Assembly: GCF_000591055.1 (NCBI RefSeq)
Contig: NC_020388.1
Span: 1,116,001-1,180,000, forward strand
Reading direction: 5' to 3'
Length of the DNA stretch: 64,000 nucleotides
Origin: Natronomonas moolapensis 8.8.11
Lineage (GTDB): Archaea; Halobacteriota; Halobacteria; Halobacteriales; Haloarculaceae
Shown: piece after piece, positions 36,525-45,492 of the stretch
How positions within the stretch are numbered: position 1 is the stretch's first letter
Layout: every line of letters starts with the position of its first letter
Made by a program: the position numbers and the translations under genes
The notes under the pieces: generated by a model
Told to the model about the DNA's origin: nothing
The model's input: only the letters and a program-made list of their open reading frames with translations
Databases searched by the model: none

Positions 36525-36807
36525 CGAGTACGACTTCACCGCGTTACCGTCTTAATTTTTCGTGAGAACGAGTCAGTGCAGACCCTCATCGGGTTCGTGT
36601 GAACGACCCTACTCTACTTTATTTTACCCTACCTACTCGCTCCGGCTGAGCCGTTCGCTCCCCGGTTAGCACTCCGCGTCGATACTTCGTTGTGAGCATC
36701 AGATGGGAGTGAAGTGAATATGTGGAGTGCGCTCCCGAATCGAGGTCGTATTCCATTGGGCTCAGCCGATACTGCGTTGCCCTGCTACAAAACGCGACGA
36801 CGACACA

Positions 36808-37467
36808 CTACGTGCCCGACGACCGGGAACCGGCGGCCGTCCGATCGGGGCTTGCGCCCGCCGCCGAGATCCGCTCCGCGACGCCGCCGAGGGCCGCCTC
36901 GGTCTCGGGTAAGGGATCGGTTCCCAGCTCTTCGGCGAGTTCGTCGGCAACGGTATCGACCGGCTCCGGGATCGAACCGAGGGCGACGTCCGCACCCGCT
37001 CTGACCGCGATCCGGACGAAGTCCGCCTCGAGCCGTCGGTCGAGTTCGGCCGGAGCCACGTCGGTCTCCCGGAGCGTCTGGTCCCGTCCGAAGTGCCGGA
37101 CGGCATCGACGACGTCCATCGCGACGCCAGTGTGGGCGAGGTACTCGAATCCGCGAGCGACGAGCACCTCGGCGGCGATCGCATTCATATCACCTTCCCC
37201 CCTGTCGCCGTTCGACCACGGGTCGGTGTGGATGAGATCCCGCGACAGCCGGAGCCCTTCGTAACTCATCTGGACCCCGGCGCCCCGGCGCGAAGCGGTG
37301 TCGAGGTCGACCGACTCGTCGAGCGCCGTCGCCGTCACGACGGTGAGTGTACCGGGGGTCATCGACGCCGACTCGAGCACTCCCTCGAGGCGTTTCCGGA
37401 GGGCTTCGGGGACGATGTCGCCGATCCCCTCGCTGAACGCGGCCCGGGCGTGCGCGGTTTCGTCCAT
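36808..37467 (-). CDS. conserved haloarchaeal protein (DUF7114-like), unknown function
   Basis: 219 residues, mostly helical and acidic. The pattern GLRLSRDLIHTDPW and MNAIAAEVLVARGFEYLAHTGVA...VRHFGRDQT resembles a haloarchaeal family distantly like polyprenyl synthetase folds, but the DDxxD motifs needed for that chemistry are missing. The C-terminal 20 residues are low complexity. Name recalled tentatively. Confidence 0.65.
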   Translation of the reverse strand: MDETAHARAAFSEGIGDIVPEALRKRLEGVLESASMTPGTLTVVTATALDESVDLDTASRRGAGVQMSYEGLRLSRDLIHTDPWSNGDRGEGDMNAIAAEVLVARGFEYLAHTGVAMDVVDAVRHFGRDQTLRETDVAPAELDRRLEADFVRIAVRAGADVALGSIPEPVDTVADELAEELGTDPLPETEAALGGVAERISAAGASPDRTAAGSRSSGT

Positions 37468-37593
37468 CTGCCATTCGGTAGGGACGGGAGGGGCAAATCA
37501 GTTTGGAAAGCGTGAACGTGCCGCCGAGGAAGCCGGATCGGCGACCGCCGCGTGACCGCAGCACTTACTGCCCGTTCCGTCCCCCGTTCGGTG

Positions 37594-38307
37594 ATGATCG
37601 ACATTGACGATCAGGGGGCGATCCGAGTCGTTACGCTCGATCGCCCGGACAGGCGAAACGCGCTCACCCCGGCCGGGCTAGAGGCGCTCGAGACGGCCGT
37701 CGCCGATCCCCCTGCTCCGGTGGTGTATCTCCGCGGCGCGGGGGAGGCATTCAGCGCCGGTGCCGACTTGGACTCCGTCGCGGCGCTTGCCGGCGACGCC
37801 GACGCCGATGTCGAGGCGTTCGTTCGCCGGGGCCAGCGTACTGCCGACGCCATCGAGACCAGTCCCGCAGTCGTGGTCGCCGGTATCGACGGGGCGGCCC
37901 GCGGTGGCGGCGTCGAACTCGCGCTGGCCTGCGACCTACGGATCGCGACCCCTCACGCGACGTTCGCCGAACCCGGTGTGACGTTCGGGCTGTTCGGCGC
38001 TTGGGGTGGGACCGTCCGGCTCCCCGAGACCGTCGGCCTCGGGGACGCGCTCGACATCTCGCTCTCCGGACGAGTCATCGATAGCGAGGAGGCCCGTCGT
38101 ATCGGTCTCGTCTCGCGGATCGTCGAGGAGCCCCGGGCCGTTGTCGAGGAGATCGCCGAGAACGACCCCGCTGCTCTCGAGGCGGTGAAGGCGTGTCTCA
38201 GAGGTCGGGAAAACAAAGCCGAGCGGGAGGACAGCGAGGTCGCCGCGTTCGAGGCGCTCGTCGAGACGCACGCCGAGACGCTTCGGGACCTCGGTGGGTC
38301 GTCGTAG
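37594..38307 (+). CDS. enoyl-CoA hydratase/isomerase family protein
   Basis: 237 residues from ATG 37594 (a GTG sits one codon earlier). Crotonase fold: N-terminal LDRPDRRNALT, oxyanion hole segments GEAFSAGADL and GAARGGGVELALACDLRIA, then EPGVTFGLFGAWGGTVRLP. The position that carries the second catalytic Glu in true hydratases reads AWGG, so isomerase or other crotonase chemistry is possible. Acts on acyl-CoA substrates. Stands alone, divergent from the DUF7114-like gene. Confidence 0.88.
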   Translation: MIDIDDQGAIRVVTLDRPDRRNALTPAGLEALETAVADPPAPVVYLRGAGEAFSAGADLDSVAALAGDADADVEAFVRRGQRTADAIETSPAVVVAGIDGAARGGGVELALACDLRIATPHATFAEPGVTFGLFGAWGGTVRLPETVGLGDALDISLSGRVIDSEEARRIGLVSRIVEEPRAVVEEIAENDPAALEAVKACLRGRENKAEREDSEVAAFEALVETHAETLRDLGGSS

Positions 38308-38361
38308 CGGTGCGGCGGTCGACGGCGCGCGGGCGCCAGCGCCGTCGGCCGGTCGGGCCGT

Positions 38362-39189
38362 TTATAAGGACTCTGGTGCCGGCGGCATCGAGCGCTTGTG
38401 CGCGCTGGTCTCGTGGAGTTCGACGACGCGGTCGACGGCCTCCTCGGGTACGTCGAGCGTCTCGACAGTCGCGTGTTTCGACAGCGGGCCGTGGACGTGC
38501 AGTGCCAGGATAGCGTCGAGGTCGTCGTAGTCGAGGCCCATCTCCTCTTCGTCCGTCTGGCCCTCCCACATCGCCGCCGTCGGCGTTCGGGTGACTAGGT
38601 CCTCGGGGACCCCGAGTTCGCGGGCGAGCTGGCGGACCTGACACTTGTACAGGTTCCCGACCGGGTTGCAGTCGACCGCTTGGTCGCCGTACTTGGTGTA
38701 GTATCCGGTCGCGGCCTCGGAGCGGTTGCCCGTGCCGAGGACGACGCGGTTTTCGGCGTTGGCGACGAAGTAGTTCAACACGGCCCGGGTTCGGACCCGG
38801 ACGTTGCCGAGCGCCATCCGATCCTCGGCGGCGTGGTCGGGTGCGGCGTCGACGAACGCGTCGACGATCGGGTTGATGTCGACGGTGTCGTACTCGATGT
38901 CGAGCGCCTCGGCGACCCGTTCGGCGTCGGTCTCGTCGGCATCGGGGTTCACGGAACTCGGCATCAGGAGGCCGTGAACCGCGTCGGCACCCAACGCCTC
39001 GACGGCCAGATAGGCCGTCGTCGTCGAGTCGATCCCCCCCGAGAGGCCGATGACTGCCCCTTCCGCCCCGGCGTCGTCGACGATATCGGCGATGAACTCG
39101 ACGATGTGGTCGCGTCTCGCTTCGAGTTCGTCGTCCGAGAACAACAGTTCGACGCCCGTCTCTTTCTGTAACAGCTCTGCGTCCGTCAT
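38362..39189 (-). CDS. nadE: NAD+ synthetase
   Basis: 275 residues. It makes NAD from nicotinic acid adenine dinucleotide with ATP and ammonia. The PP-loop is GLSGGIDSTTTAYL (about 48-61). Other hallmarks are GTGNRSEAATGYYTKYGD and the C-terminal AHKRSMPP. There is no glutaminase domain, so it uses free ammonia, as usual for short archaeal forms. Length and motifs are normal. Confidence 0.95.
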   Translation of the reverse strand: MTDAELLQKETGVELLFSDDELEARRDHIVEFIADIVDDAGAEGAVIGLSGGIDSTTTAYLAVEALGADAVHGLLMPSSVNPDADETDAERVAEALDIEYDTVDINPIVDAFVDAAPDHAAEDRMALGNVRVRTRAVLNYFVANAENRVVLGTGNRSEAATGYYTKYGDQAVDCNPVGNLYKCQVRQLARELGVPEDLVTRTPTAAMWEGQTDEEEMGLDYDDLDAILALHVHGPLSKHATVETLDVPEEAVDRVVELHETSAHKRSMPPAPESL

Positions 39190-39331
39190 TACTTTCTGTT
39201 GGGTCTCTCAGCACTAATACTCTCCCGTCGGTCCCGTGTTTTTGGACGGTCGTTCGATATGGTCTCGGTGCCGCGGACGCGCAGATCCGAGACGCTACGT
39301 TCAAGTACGCCGGGGCGGAACACCCGTGTGC

Positions 39332-39402
39332 GCGCCGTTGGTCCAGTGGTAGGACATTAGCTTCCCAAGCTAATAGCCCGGGTTCAATTCCCGGACGGCG
39401 CA
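39332..39402 (+). tRNA. tRNA-Gly (anticodon CCC)
   Basis: Cloverleaf on the plus strand: acceptor GCGCCGT with ACGGCGC, D arm GGTCCAGTGGTAGGACA, anticodon stem TTAGC/GCTAA around TTCCCAA (anticodon CCC), T arm with GGTTCAATTCC, discriminator A. The following 268 bases are unusually AT-rich and carry a spaced inverted repeat (39489-39498 with 39559-39568) but no gene. Confidence 0.95.
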
Positions 39403-39670
39403 CTACAGGTACGCGCAGTATTGCAGTTTCCCCTATCGATTCACTCGAGATTAGTGCATTCCCCGAAGTCAATTTGTTCAGTTGACTCTAAAACCACCAT
39501 ACAGCGATTGCTTCGAGGCCAACTGATTGGATATCTTTCACAGATGTCTAATAAAATCGGTGGTTTTATCATCTTATAATATATAAGCGGACTCGCTTCG
39601 ATCGGCCTTTTTAAACAATTTGAAGAATCGTACGACAGGACTCATGTGAATCCGGCCACAAGAGTGCGAC

Positions 39671-40636
39671 GTGGCAACTATACGTACGAGCGAGGATCCA
39701 CGCATCCGGATCGACACGCTACGGTCGGCTCTGGGAGGCGACCACACCGTGCGTTCGACCGACCTCTCCTCGACCGAGCGGGTCGTCGAGGCGGCACGAG
39801 AGACCGACGCGCTCGTCGTCGACACCGGCGTTCCGGTCCCGGCAGCAGTCTTCGACGCCTGTGAGCGTCTCGACGTCGTCGCCCGTGCCGGGACGGGCGT
39901 CGACAACATCGACATCGCGGCGGCCGACGACGCCGGCGTAACAGTGACGAACGTGCCGGAGTACTGCACCGAAGAGGTCTCGACGCACGCAGTCTCGTTG
40001 CTTTTGACGCTCTTTCGGGACGTAGAGGGCTACGATCGGGCGATAGAGGACGGACGATGGGACTGGACCGACGGCCAACCGATTCGTCGCCTCTCCGAAC
40101 AGACGGTCGGGTTTCACTCCTTCGGCGGCATCGCCAGACGGACGGCGGAGAAGTTAGCCGGCTTCGGCTGTGAGTTGATCGCTTCCGACCCGTACGTCGA
40201 TGCCGACGAGATGGCGGCACACGGTGTCGAAAAAGTACCGTTCGGGGACCTCCTAGAGACGGCCGATCACGTCTCGGTTCACGCCCCCCTGACCGAGGAA
40301 ACGCGCCACAGTTTCGACCGCGACGCGTTCGAGCGGATGCGCGAAACGGCGATTCTCGTCAACGTCGGTCGCGGCCCGATCGTCGATCAGTCGGCGCTTC
40401 GTCGGGCGCTCGACGCCGGGGAGATCGCCGCCGCGGGCCTCGACGTGTTGAACGAGGAGCCGCCGGTTGATTCCGAACTCGTCGGCCACGACGACGTGGT
40501 CGTGACGCCGCACGCGGCGTTTTACTCCGAGGATTCGCTCGTGAGTCTCAACGAGCACATCGCTGAGGACGTTCGCGACGTGTTCGCGGGCGACCGGCCC
40601 GATGGCTTCGTCGACCCGAACGCAGCGGTGCTCTGA
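39671..40636 (+). CDS. D-2-hydroxyacid dehydrogenase family protein (CtBP-like)
   Basis: 321 residues with a GTG start. The catalytic domain pattern is present: RAGTGVDNIDIAAA, NVPEYCTEEVSTHAVSL, and the active-site Arg in LVNVGRGPIVD with Glu in LNEEPP and His in TPHAAFYSE. The dinucleotide motif reads GFHSFGGIARR, where the usual GxGxIA has Ser in place of the second Gly. NAD binding may be altered. Substrate unknown. It lies after an AT-rich gap following tRNA-Gly. Confidence 0.85.
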   Translation: MATIRTSEDPRIRIDTLRSALGGDHTVRSTDLSSTERVVEAARETDALVVDTGVPVPAAVFDACERLDVVARAGTGVDNIDIAAADDAGVTVTNVPEYCTEEVSTHAVSLLLTLFRDVEGYDRAIEDGRWDWTDGQPIRRLSEQTVGFHSFGGIARRTAEKLAGFGCELIASDPYVDADEMAAHGVEKVPFGDLLETADHVSVHAPLTEETRHSFDRDAFERMRETAILVNVGRGPIVDQSALRRALDAGEIAAAGLDVLNEEPPVDSELVGHDDVVVTPHAAFYSEDSLVSLNEHIAEDVRDVFAGDRPDGFVDPNAAVL

Positions 40637-40753
40637 TCGCTCGGCTTCGCCGTCGGCCCGTACGGGACCTCGACCGTGCCGAGTCGACCCTACCCCCCGC
40701 CGAAGGACACTCGCGCTTCAGCGCCGAGACGAAACGTCAGCGCGGAAGAGATA

Positions 40754-40906
40754 TCACAGCCGATTACAGGCCTCGTCGACCCCGTCCTCACAGAGTCGCT
40801 GTAGCGTATGGCACGCTCTGTCGTTTCCGTCACTGCACTCTTTTCGAAGGAGCTCCATATTTATCTGGTCCATGTGTGCTATGTCGTACCATGTCTCACA
40901 CCCCAT
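40754..40906 (-). CDS. small Cys-rich protein, 39 or 50 residues
   Basis: A short frame with two matching halves, KECSDGNDRACHTLQRL and LCEDGVDEACNRL: a repeated C-x(2)-G-x(3)-AC-x(2)-L pattern giving four conserved Cys. The upstream ATG at 40906 is too close to the TATA-like TTTAAATA at about 40908-40915. The ATG at 40873 (MDQINMELL) lies about 38 bp from it and is the better start, giving 39 residues. The pattern resembles half of a SEL1-like helix pair or a disulfide hairpin. Stop TGA at 40756-40754. Family not recognised. Confidence 0.5.
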   Translation of the reverse strand: MGCETWYDIAHMDQINMELLRKECSDGNDRACHTLQRLCEDGVDEACNRL

Positions 40907-41071
40907 TACTATTTAAATCTTGTGGCCACGCTCCGAAGCGGCGACGGCTCGAACACCCGTCGGACGGGGCTGAATCACTGATCCGGCGGGCCGTGCAGTT
41001 CCCCTTGCGGCGAGTGCCCGGGCCGGTGCTCCCCCGCCGGACGTCTGCCGGAGTACGACGAACAGGTCGTC

Positions 41072-41464
41072 TCACTCGATGCTCGGTGTCACCGTCACGG
41101 ATACCGATCGCTCACAGGGACCGTCGCACTCGATCAGGAGGATCGACTGCCAGGTGCCGAGGGCGAGTGCCCCGTCACGAACCGGTACGGAGACGTCTCG
41201 GCCCAGAACCGACGACCGGAGGTGTGCGTCAGCGTTGCCGTCGAGTGCGTCGTGGCGCCACCCGCTGGGGGCCGACAGTTCGGCGACGAACGCCTTGACG
41301 TCCTCTATCAGCCGCGGTTCGGCCTCGTTGATCGACACCGCCGCCGTGGTGTGCTCGGCGAAGACGGTACAGAGACCCCGTTCGACCGTCTGAATTTCGG
41401 CCTCGATGCGTTCGGTCACGTCCACGACGTCGATGCGGTCCTCGGTACTGACGCGTAGCTCCAT
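41072..41464 (-). CDS. YjbQ/UPF0047 family protein
   Basis: 130 residues from MELRVSTEDR at 41464; the 10 extra upstream residues are less likely. UPF0047 hallmarks are FAEHTTAAVSINEAEP, the GWRHDALDGNADAHLRSSVLG stretch with metal-binding His residues, and GTWQSILLIECDGP. The family has a beta fold that can stand in for thiamine-phosphate synthase activity when overproduced in E. coli; native role uncertain. Confidence 0.9.
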   Translation of the reverse strand: MELRVSTEDRIDVVDVTERIEAEIQTVERGLCTVFAEHTTAAVSINEAEPRLIEDVKAFVAELSAPSGWRHDALDGNADAHLRSSVLGRDVSVPVRDGALALGTWQSILLIECDGPCERSVSVTVTPSIE

Positions 41465-41509
41465 CGGACGCCCCTGTTGGCTCGCTCGATACATATATCC
41501 GTGGCCGCC

Positions 41510-42314
41510 TCACTCCGCCGACTCGAGGAAGGCTGCGGCCCGTTCGCGGCCGCGATCGATCAGCTCCGGAACGAACACCGGATCGCGATCCAGTTTCGTC
41601 GCGGAACTGTACCCGCCCTCAAGGACCAACCGGCGTATCTCCGGCGTCGTGAACCGGTCGGCCGGGAGCATCCCCGCCTCGACCCACTCGGTTACCCGCT
41701 CGACGAACGCCAACTCCTGGTTCAGTGAGATGTTCCCGGACAGTTCGTTGCGCCGGTCGGTGATCGTGTCGAGCCGTCTCGGTTCCGTGTCCGTCGACTG
41801 GTCGTCGATCTGGACGATCCACACTTCCTCGGGCTTTCGCTCCGGCAGCTGGTGGAGGAGGTCTCTCGCCGGCGGGTTCTGGCTGAACAGCCCGTCCCAG
41901 CGATAGTGGCCGTCGATTTCGATCGCCCGATAGAGGTTGGGCACGGCGGCGGCGAGAACCGCCTCGACGGTGACCGCCTCGTTGACGAACGTCTCGAACT
42001 CACCCGAGTCGACGGTGACTGTCCCGACGACGAGCTCGGGGGCGGTTCGCTCGCAGCATCCGGGGATCTCGTCGAAATCGACGTAGCGTTCGAGCACCTC
42101 TCGGATGCACTACCTCTCGGATGCACTGCTTGCCGAGTTCGGTCCCGGGGAGCCGACAGGGGCTACCTCTTGGGATCGGCGTGCCACCGTTTTGGAGGGA
42201 AGAGACGGTACACAGCCAGCCGTTTATGACTCGGCCGACCCCGTCGTCCGCCGCGGGGTCGTGCCGGACGTCGGCCACCGTTGCCGTGGCGGCGGCACGG
42301 CCGTCCGCGAGCAA
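41510..42314 (-). pseudogene. patatin-like phospholipase remnant, frameshifted
   Basis: The C-terminal part (41510-42097) reads PELVVGTVTVDSGEFETFVNE..., the catalytic-Asp region HYRWDGLFSQNPPARDLL and DRRNELSGNISLNQEL, all typical of haloarchaeal patatin-like proteins. The N-terminal GxSxG nucleophile domain is absent. A 16-bp tandem duplication (42096-42127) shifts the frame. Removing one copy joins ELGKQCIREV to LERYVDFDEIP and opens the frame up to 42314, right beside the reductase stop. Even then the nucleophile is missing, so the gene was already truncated or rearranged. Confidence 0.6.
42096..42127. repeat. 16-bp tandem duplication breaking the patatin-like gene
   Basis: ACCTCTCGGATGCACT occurs twice, at 42096-42111 and 42112-42127. 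Sixteen is not a multiple of three, so the extra copy creates an in-frame TAG just upstream of the remaining open frame. Confidence 0.9.
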
Positions 42315-42315
42315 A

Positions 42316-42975
42316 TTATAAAACGTTCCATTCCAGCACGACGCCCGAATCGAGGCGTTCGACGGCTTCGAGCGCCAACTCCGGGAACTCCGAGACGAAC
42401 CCCTCGCCGTCGGCGAGCGTCGGCGCGTCCCGCCCGCCGATCACTGTGTCCCCGACGTAGACGGTCAGTTCGTCGACGAGGCCTGCCTCGAACAGCGAGA
42501 AGATCACCTCGCCGCCCCCCTCGACGAGCAGGCGCTCGATCCCCACCGATTCGAGGCCGTCGAGCGCCCCCGAGAGGTCGACTCGCTCCTCGCCTGCGAC
42601 GACGGGCGTCCCTCCGGCGTCCTCTACCGCCGCCCGCCGCGTGTCGGGAGCCGCCTCGCTCGCCAGCACGTACGTCTCCGGTTTGCCCGCCAGTATCGCG
42701 GCGTTCGCGGGCGTCCGACACGTCGAATCGACGACGACGCGGGCGGGTGGCGACGCGTCTTCCCCCCGGATCGACGCCCGGTGGGTCTCGTCGTGGCGGA
42801 CGAGCGAGGGGTCGTCCGCGAGCACGGTGCCGATGCCGACCGCGACGGCGTCGGCCTCGGCGCGGAGCCGGTCGACCCTGTCGAAGTCTTCGTCACCGCT
42901 GATCGCGATCTGTTCGCGCCGCCGCGAGGAGAGTTTGCCGTCGGCGCTCGTGGCGGCGTTGACGGAGACGTACAT
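42316..42975 (-). CDS. archaeal riboflavin pathway reductase (RibD C-terminal/RIB7-like)
   Basis: 219 residues. It reduces 2,5-diamino-6-ribosylamino-pyrimidinone phosphate with NADPH, the second step of archaeal riboflavin and F420-chromophore synthesis. It is a DHFR-like fold: MYVSVNAATSADGKLSS, ADAVAVGIGTVLADDPSL, RVVVDSTCRTP and the nucleotide loop LLVEGGGEVIFSLFEAGLVDEL. No deaminase domain is fused, as in other archaea. Length normal. Confidence 0.9.
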   Translation of the reverse strand: MYVSVNAATSADGKLSSRRREQIAISGDEDFDRVDRLRAEADAVAVGIGTVLADDPSLVRHDETHRASIRGEDASPPARVVVDSTCRTPANAAILAGKPETYVLASEAAPDTRRAAVEDAGGTPVVAGEERVDLSGALDGLESVGIERLLVEGGGEVIFSLFEAGLVDELTVYVGDTVIGGRDAPTLADGEGFVSEFPELALEAVERLDSGVVLEWNVL

Positions 42976-43014
42976 ATCGGTTGTGGGGCCGCCGCCGTCA
43001 AAACGGTTGGCGCT

Positions 43015-43791
43015 TCAGCGGTCGTCGCCGTTGCCGTTGTCGGTCTCGCCGTCGCCGGAGCCGCGCGGTAACTCGCCGCTCGCACGCATCGCCCCCCGCC
43101 GGAGGACGCCCCGCAACGTCCGGGCCTCGCGGCCGGTCGGGTGCGCGCGCGCGAGCAGCCGCCGGAACAGCCGTTCGGTCTTCGGGATCTTCTCTTCGGG
43201 GTGGCCGACGTCGTGGAGGTACTCCGAGAACGTCGCATAGAGCCCCTCTATCTCGTGTTCGTCGGCACGGTCGTGGGACTCCGGGGGGTGTTGGGTCTCT
43301 GCGACCGTCAGCCCGCGGAGTTCATAGAGGACGACCGTCGCCGCCTGTGCGAGATTCAACACGGGGTACTCGCCGCTGGCGGGGATCGAACAGATGCGAT
43401 CCAAGACGGCGAGTTCGTCGTTCGTCAGCCCGACGCGCTCGCGGCCGAAGACAACGCAGACGTCGGCGTCGACTCCCTCGAGTTCCCTCGGGAGGTCGGC
43501 CGGTTCGACGAACGGATACCGGACGTGTTTCCGGGCGTCTTGATTCGTCGTCGCCGTGCAGGCGACCGTATAAAAGCGCTCCGTGAGGTACTCGAAGCCG
43601 ACCTCGGTGGCGTTCGGGAGGACGTCCTCGCGGGCGTGGCCGGCGAACCCATAGGCCTCCCCGTCCGGGTCGAGTTCGGGGGGATCGACGAGGTACAGCT
43701 CCGAAAGCCCGAAGTTCTTCATCGAGCGCGCGATGGAGCCGACGTTGCCCGGGGTTTCGGCTCCGACGACGGCGACGACGATGTCGACCAT
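43015..43791 (-). CDS. trmJ: SPOUT tRNA methyltransferase TrmJ-type
   Basis: 258 residues. It 2'-O-methylates tRNA position 32 (TrmJ) by a knotted SAM-binding fold. Motifs: VVAVVGAETPGNVGSIARSMKNFG, CVVFGRERVGLTNDEL and SIPASGEYPVLNLAQAATVVLYEL, the deep-knot loop. The C-terminal extension has TrmJ-like helices (GLYATFSEYLHDVGHPEEK) and an acidic low-complexity end. The neighbouring reductase lies 39 bp downstream on the same strand. Confidence 0.9.
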   Translation of the reverse strand: MVDIVVAVVGAETPGNVGSIARSMKNFGLSELYLVDPPELDPDGEAYGFAGHAREDVLPNATEVGFEYLTERFYTVACTATTNQDARKHVRYPFVEPADLPRELEGVDADVCVVFGRERVGLTNDELAVLDRICSIPASGEYPVLNLAQAATVVLYELRGLTVAETQHPPESHDRADEHEIEGLYATFSEYLHDVGHPEEKIPKTERLFRRLLARAHPTGREARTLRGVLRRGAMRASGELPRGSGDGETDNGNGDDR

Positions 43792-43894
43792 TACCGGCCA
43801 GTTCGGCTCGGCGATTTATAAGCGCGTTCGTCCGAGGGCCGTCCGTACCGCCGGCTTCGGCGGTCGGTGTCGATCCCACCGACCGGCACCCGAA

Positions 43895-44155
43895 TCACTC
43901 CTCGTCGGTTCGGTCGGCGACGCGGTCCATCGCGAGCGTGGCGACGCCCGCCGCGGCCAGGCCGATACCGAGCGCGCGGATCTGTCGGACGTACGCCGGC
44001 TTCGCCTCGAGATCACCGGCGTTCTCGAAGTTCTTTCCGATCATCTTTTTGACGAACGCGACGCTCAACTGCGGGACGAGTGCGCCCACGAGCCCCTGGC
44101 CGATCGCCCACAGAGCACCGGCGTTCCGGAGTTTATCGCAGTTCATACGCTTCAC
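43895..44155 (-). CDS. small membrane-associated protein, unknown
   Basis: 86 residues, or 83 if started at MNCDKL. One hydrophobic stretch near residues 14-34 (WAIGQGLVGALVPQLSVAFV) and a second near 60-75 (IRALGIGLAAAGVATLAM). The charged KKMIGKNFENAGDLEAKPAYVRQ between them resembles small haloarchaeal two-helix proteins. No function known. Confidence 0.7.
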   Translation of the reverse strand: MKRMNCDKLRNAGALWAIGQGLVGALVPQLSVAFVKKMIGKNFENAGDLEAKPAYVRQIRALGIGLAAAGVATLAMDRVADRTDEE

Positions 44156-44379
44156 ATACGGACCGTGTATTCATTAACGCCGTGGTACGATCCCAACAAC
44201 GTGGATTCGAGCGGGGGGTAGAATGCGTCGACCGTCTTCGAGGCCTCGGCGTCGGCGTGCCCGATCGGCGTGCCACGGGCCATCGCTCCCCCGCACCGTT
44301 TACTGGGTGATTACTGTATATATACCGAGAGGAGCGGAGGAACAAATATAAATGCGCGTGATTTTTGTATGGTCGTAGA

Positions 44380-45360
44380 GTGACGGGACGACGGCCGAGC
44401 GAGTACGACGACGTGAACGACGACGCTTCGATCGGAGGACTGACCGCGGAGTTCGCCGACGTCGACGGGGTCCGAACGCGCTATTACGCCGAGGGCAGCG
44501 GCGACCCGCTCGTCCTCCTGCACGGCGGGACCTGGAGTGGGTTTGCCAGCGCGAACACGTGGGCGAGAAACGTCGAGCGTCTCGCGGAGCGGTTCCGCGT
44601 GATCGCTCCCGACCGCCTCGGGAACGGGATGACGGACAACCCCGCAAGCGCCGAGGCGTTCGTTTTCGACTCCGAGGTGACACACATGGAGTCGTTTCTC
44701 GAAACGCTCGGCGTCGAGTCGTATCACCTCTGTGGGCAATCACGCGGCGGCGGCCTCGCGGCCAGGTTAGCGGTCAGGTCCCCCGAATCGGTCGACACGC
44801 TCACGATCGTGAACAGCGCGACCCTGGCCCCCGAGGCGGCGGGCTACGAGCGCAGGCGGGAGCGACTCCACGCGGGGAAACCGGACGATCCGGATTCGGC
44901 GACGTACCTCGAGGACACGTTCCGGCACTTCGAGGAGACGCTGTCGTACTCGGCCGGTCACGTCACCGACGAGTACGTCCGCGCCGGAGCGTACATGCGG
45001 CGTCGGTCGAAGGCGATGGAAACCGCCGCGGTGCTCGGGTCGGATCCCACGGAACCGTACTGGCAGCGAGAGACCCCCGAGACGGATCGGTGGCACCGGT
45101 CGCTCCGCGAATCGATGTGGGAGACGAACCGCCGCATCGTCGTCGACGGCGCGTTGACGATGCCCACACTGCTGTATTGGGGCAGCGACGACCCGACGAT
45201 GCCCCTCCGGAGCGGCACCGCGCTGTACGATATGATCGCCCAGCACGCCCCCGACGTCAGGCTGTACGCCGCGAACAACGCCGGCCACCACCCGTATCGA
45301 GAACACCCGACCGACTTCGAAGACGCCGTACGCACTTTCGTCGGGACGTTCGACCAGTAG
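44380..45360 (+). CDS. alpha/beta hydrolase
   Basis: About 326 residues from the GTG at 44380; a TTG at 44365 and a GTG at 44413 are alternatives. Canonical fold: DPLVLLHGGTWSG, nucleophile elbow GQSRGGG (Ser at about 127), acid YWGSDDP and His in NNAGHHPYREHP. Broad family of esterases, lipases or epoxide hydrolases. TATA-like stretches ATATATA (about 44316) and AAATATAAA (44344-44352) precede it. Confidence 0.87.
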   Translation: MTGRRPSEYDDVNDDASIGGLTAEFADVDGVRTRYYAEGSGDPLVLLHGGTWSGFASANTWARNVERLAERFRVIAPDRLGNGMTDNPASAEAFVFDSEVTHMESFLETLGVESYHLCGQSRGGGLAARLAVRSPESVDTLTIVNSATLAPEAAGYERRRERLHAGKPDDPDSATYLEDTFRHFEETLSYSAGHVTDEYVRAGAYMRRRSKAMETAAVLGSDPTEPYWQRETPETDRWHRSLRESMWETNRRIVVDGALTMPTLLYWGSDDPTMPLRSGTALYDMIAQHAPDVRLYAANNAGHHPYREHPTDFEDAVRTFVGTFDQ

Positions 45361-45492
45361 CCATCGACAGGGCACATCCGACCGACGACGAGCCCCGGGC
45401 CGCCGGAGACGGGACGTCCCGGCGGCCGCCTGCCCCCCGACACGAGGTTCCGGTATCGGTCGGCTTTAGCGACGAGCGCTCCAAACAGGTGT

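Noticed and set aside
42316-42975. Full RibD with deaminase domain
   Set aside because: Only the reductase domain is present; no His-Ala-Glu deaminase motif in the frame or flanks.
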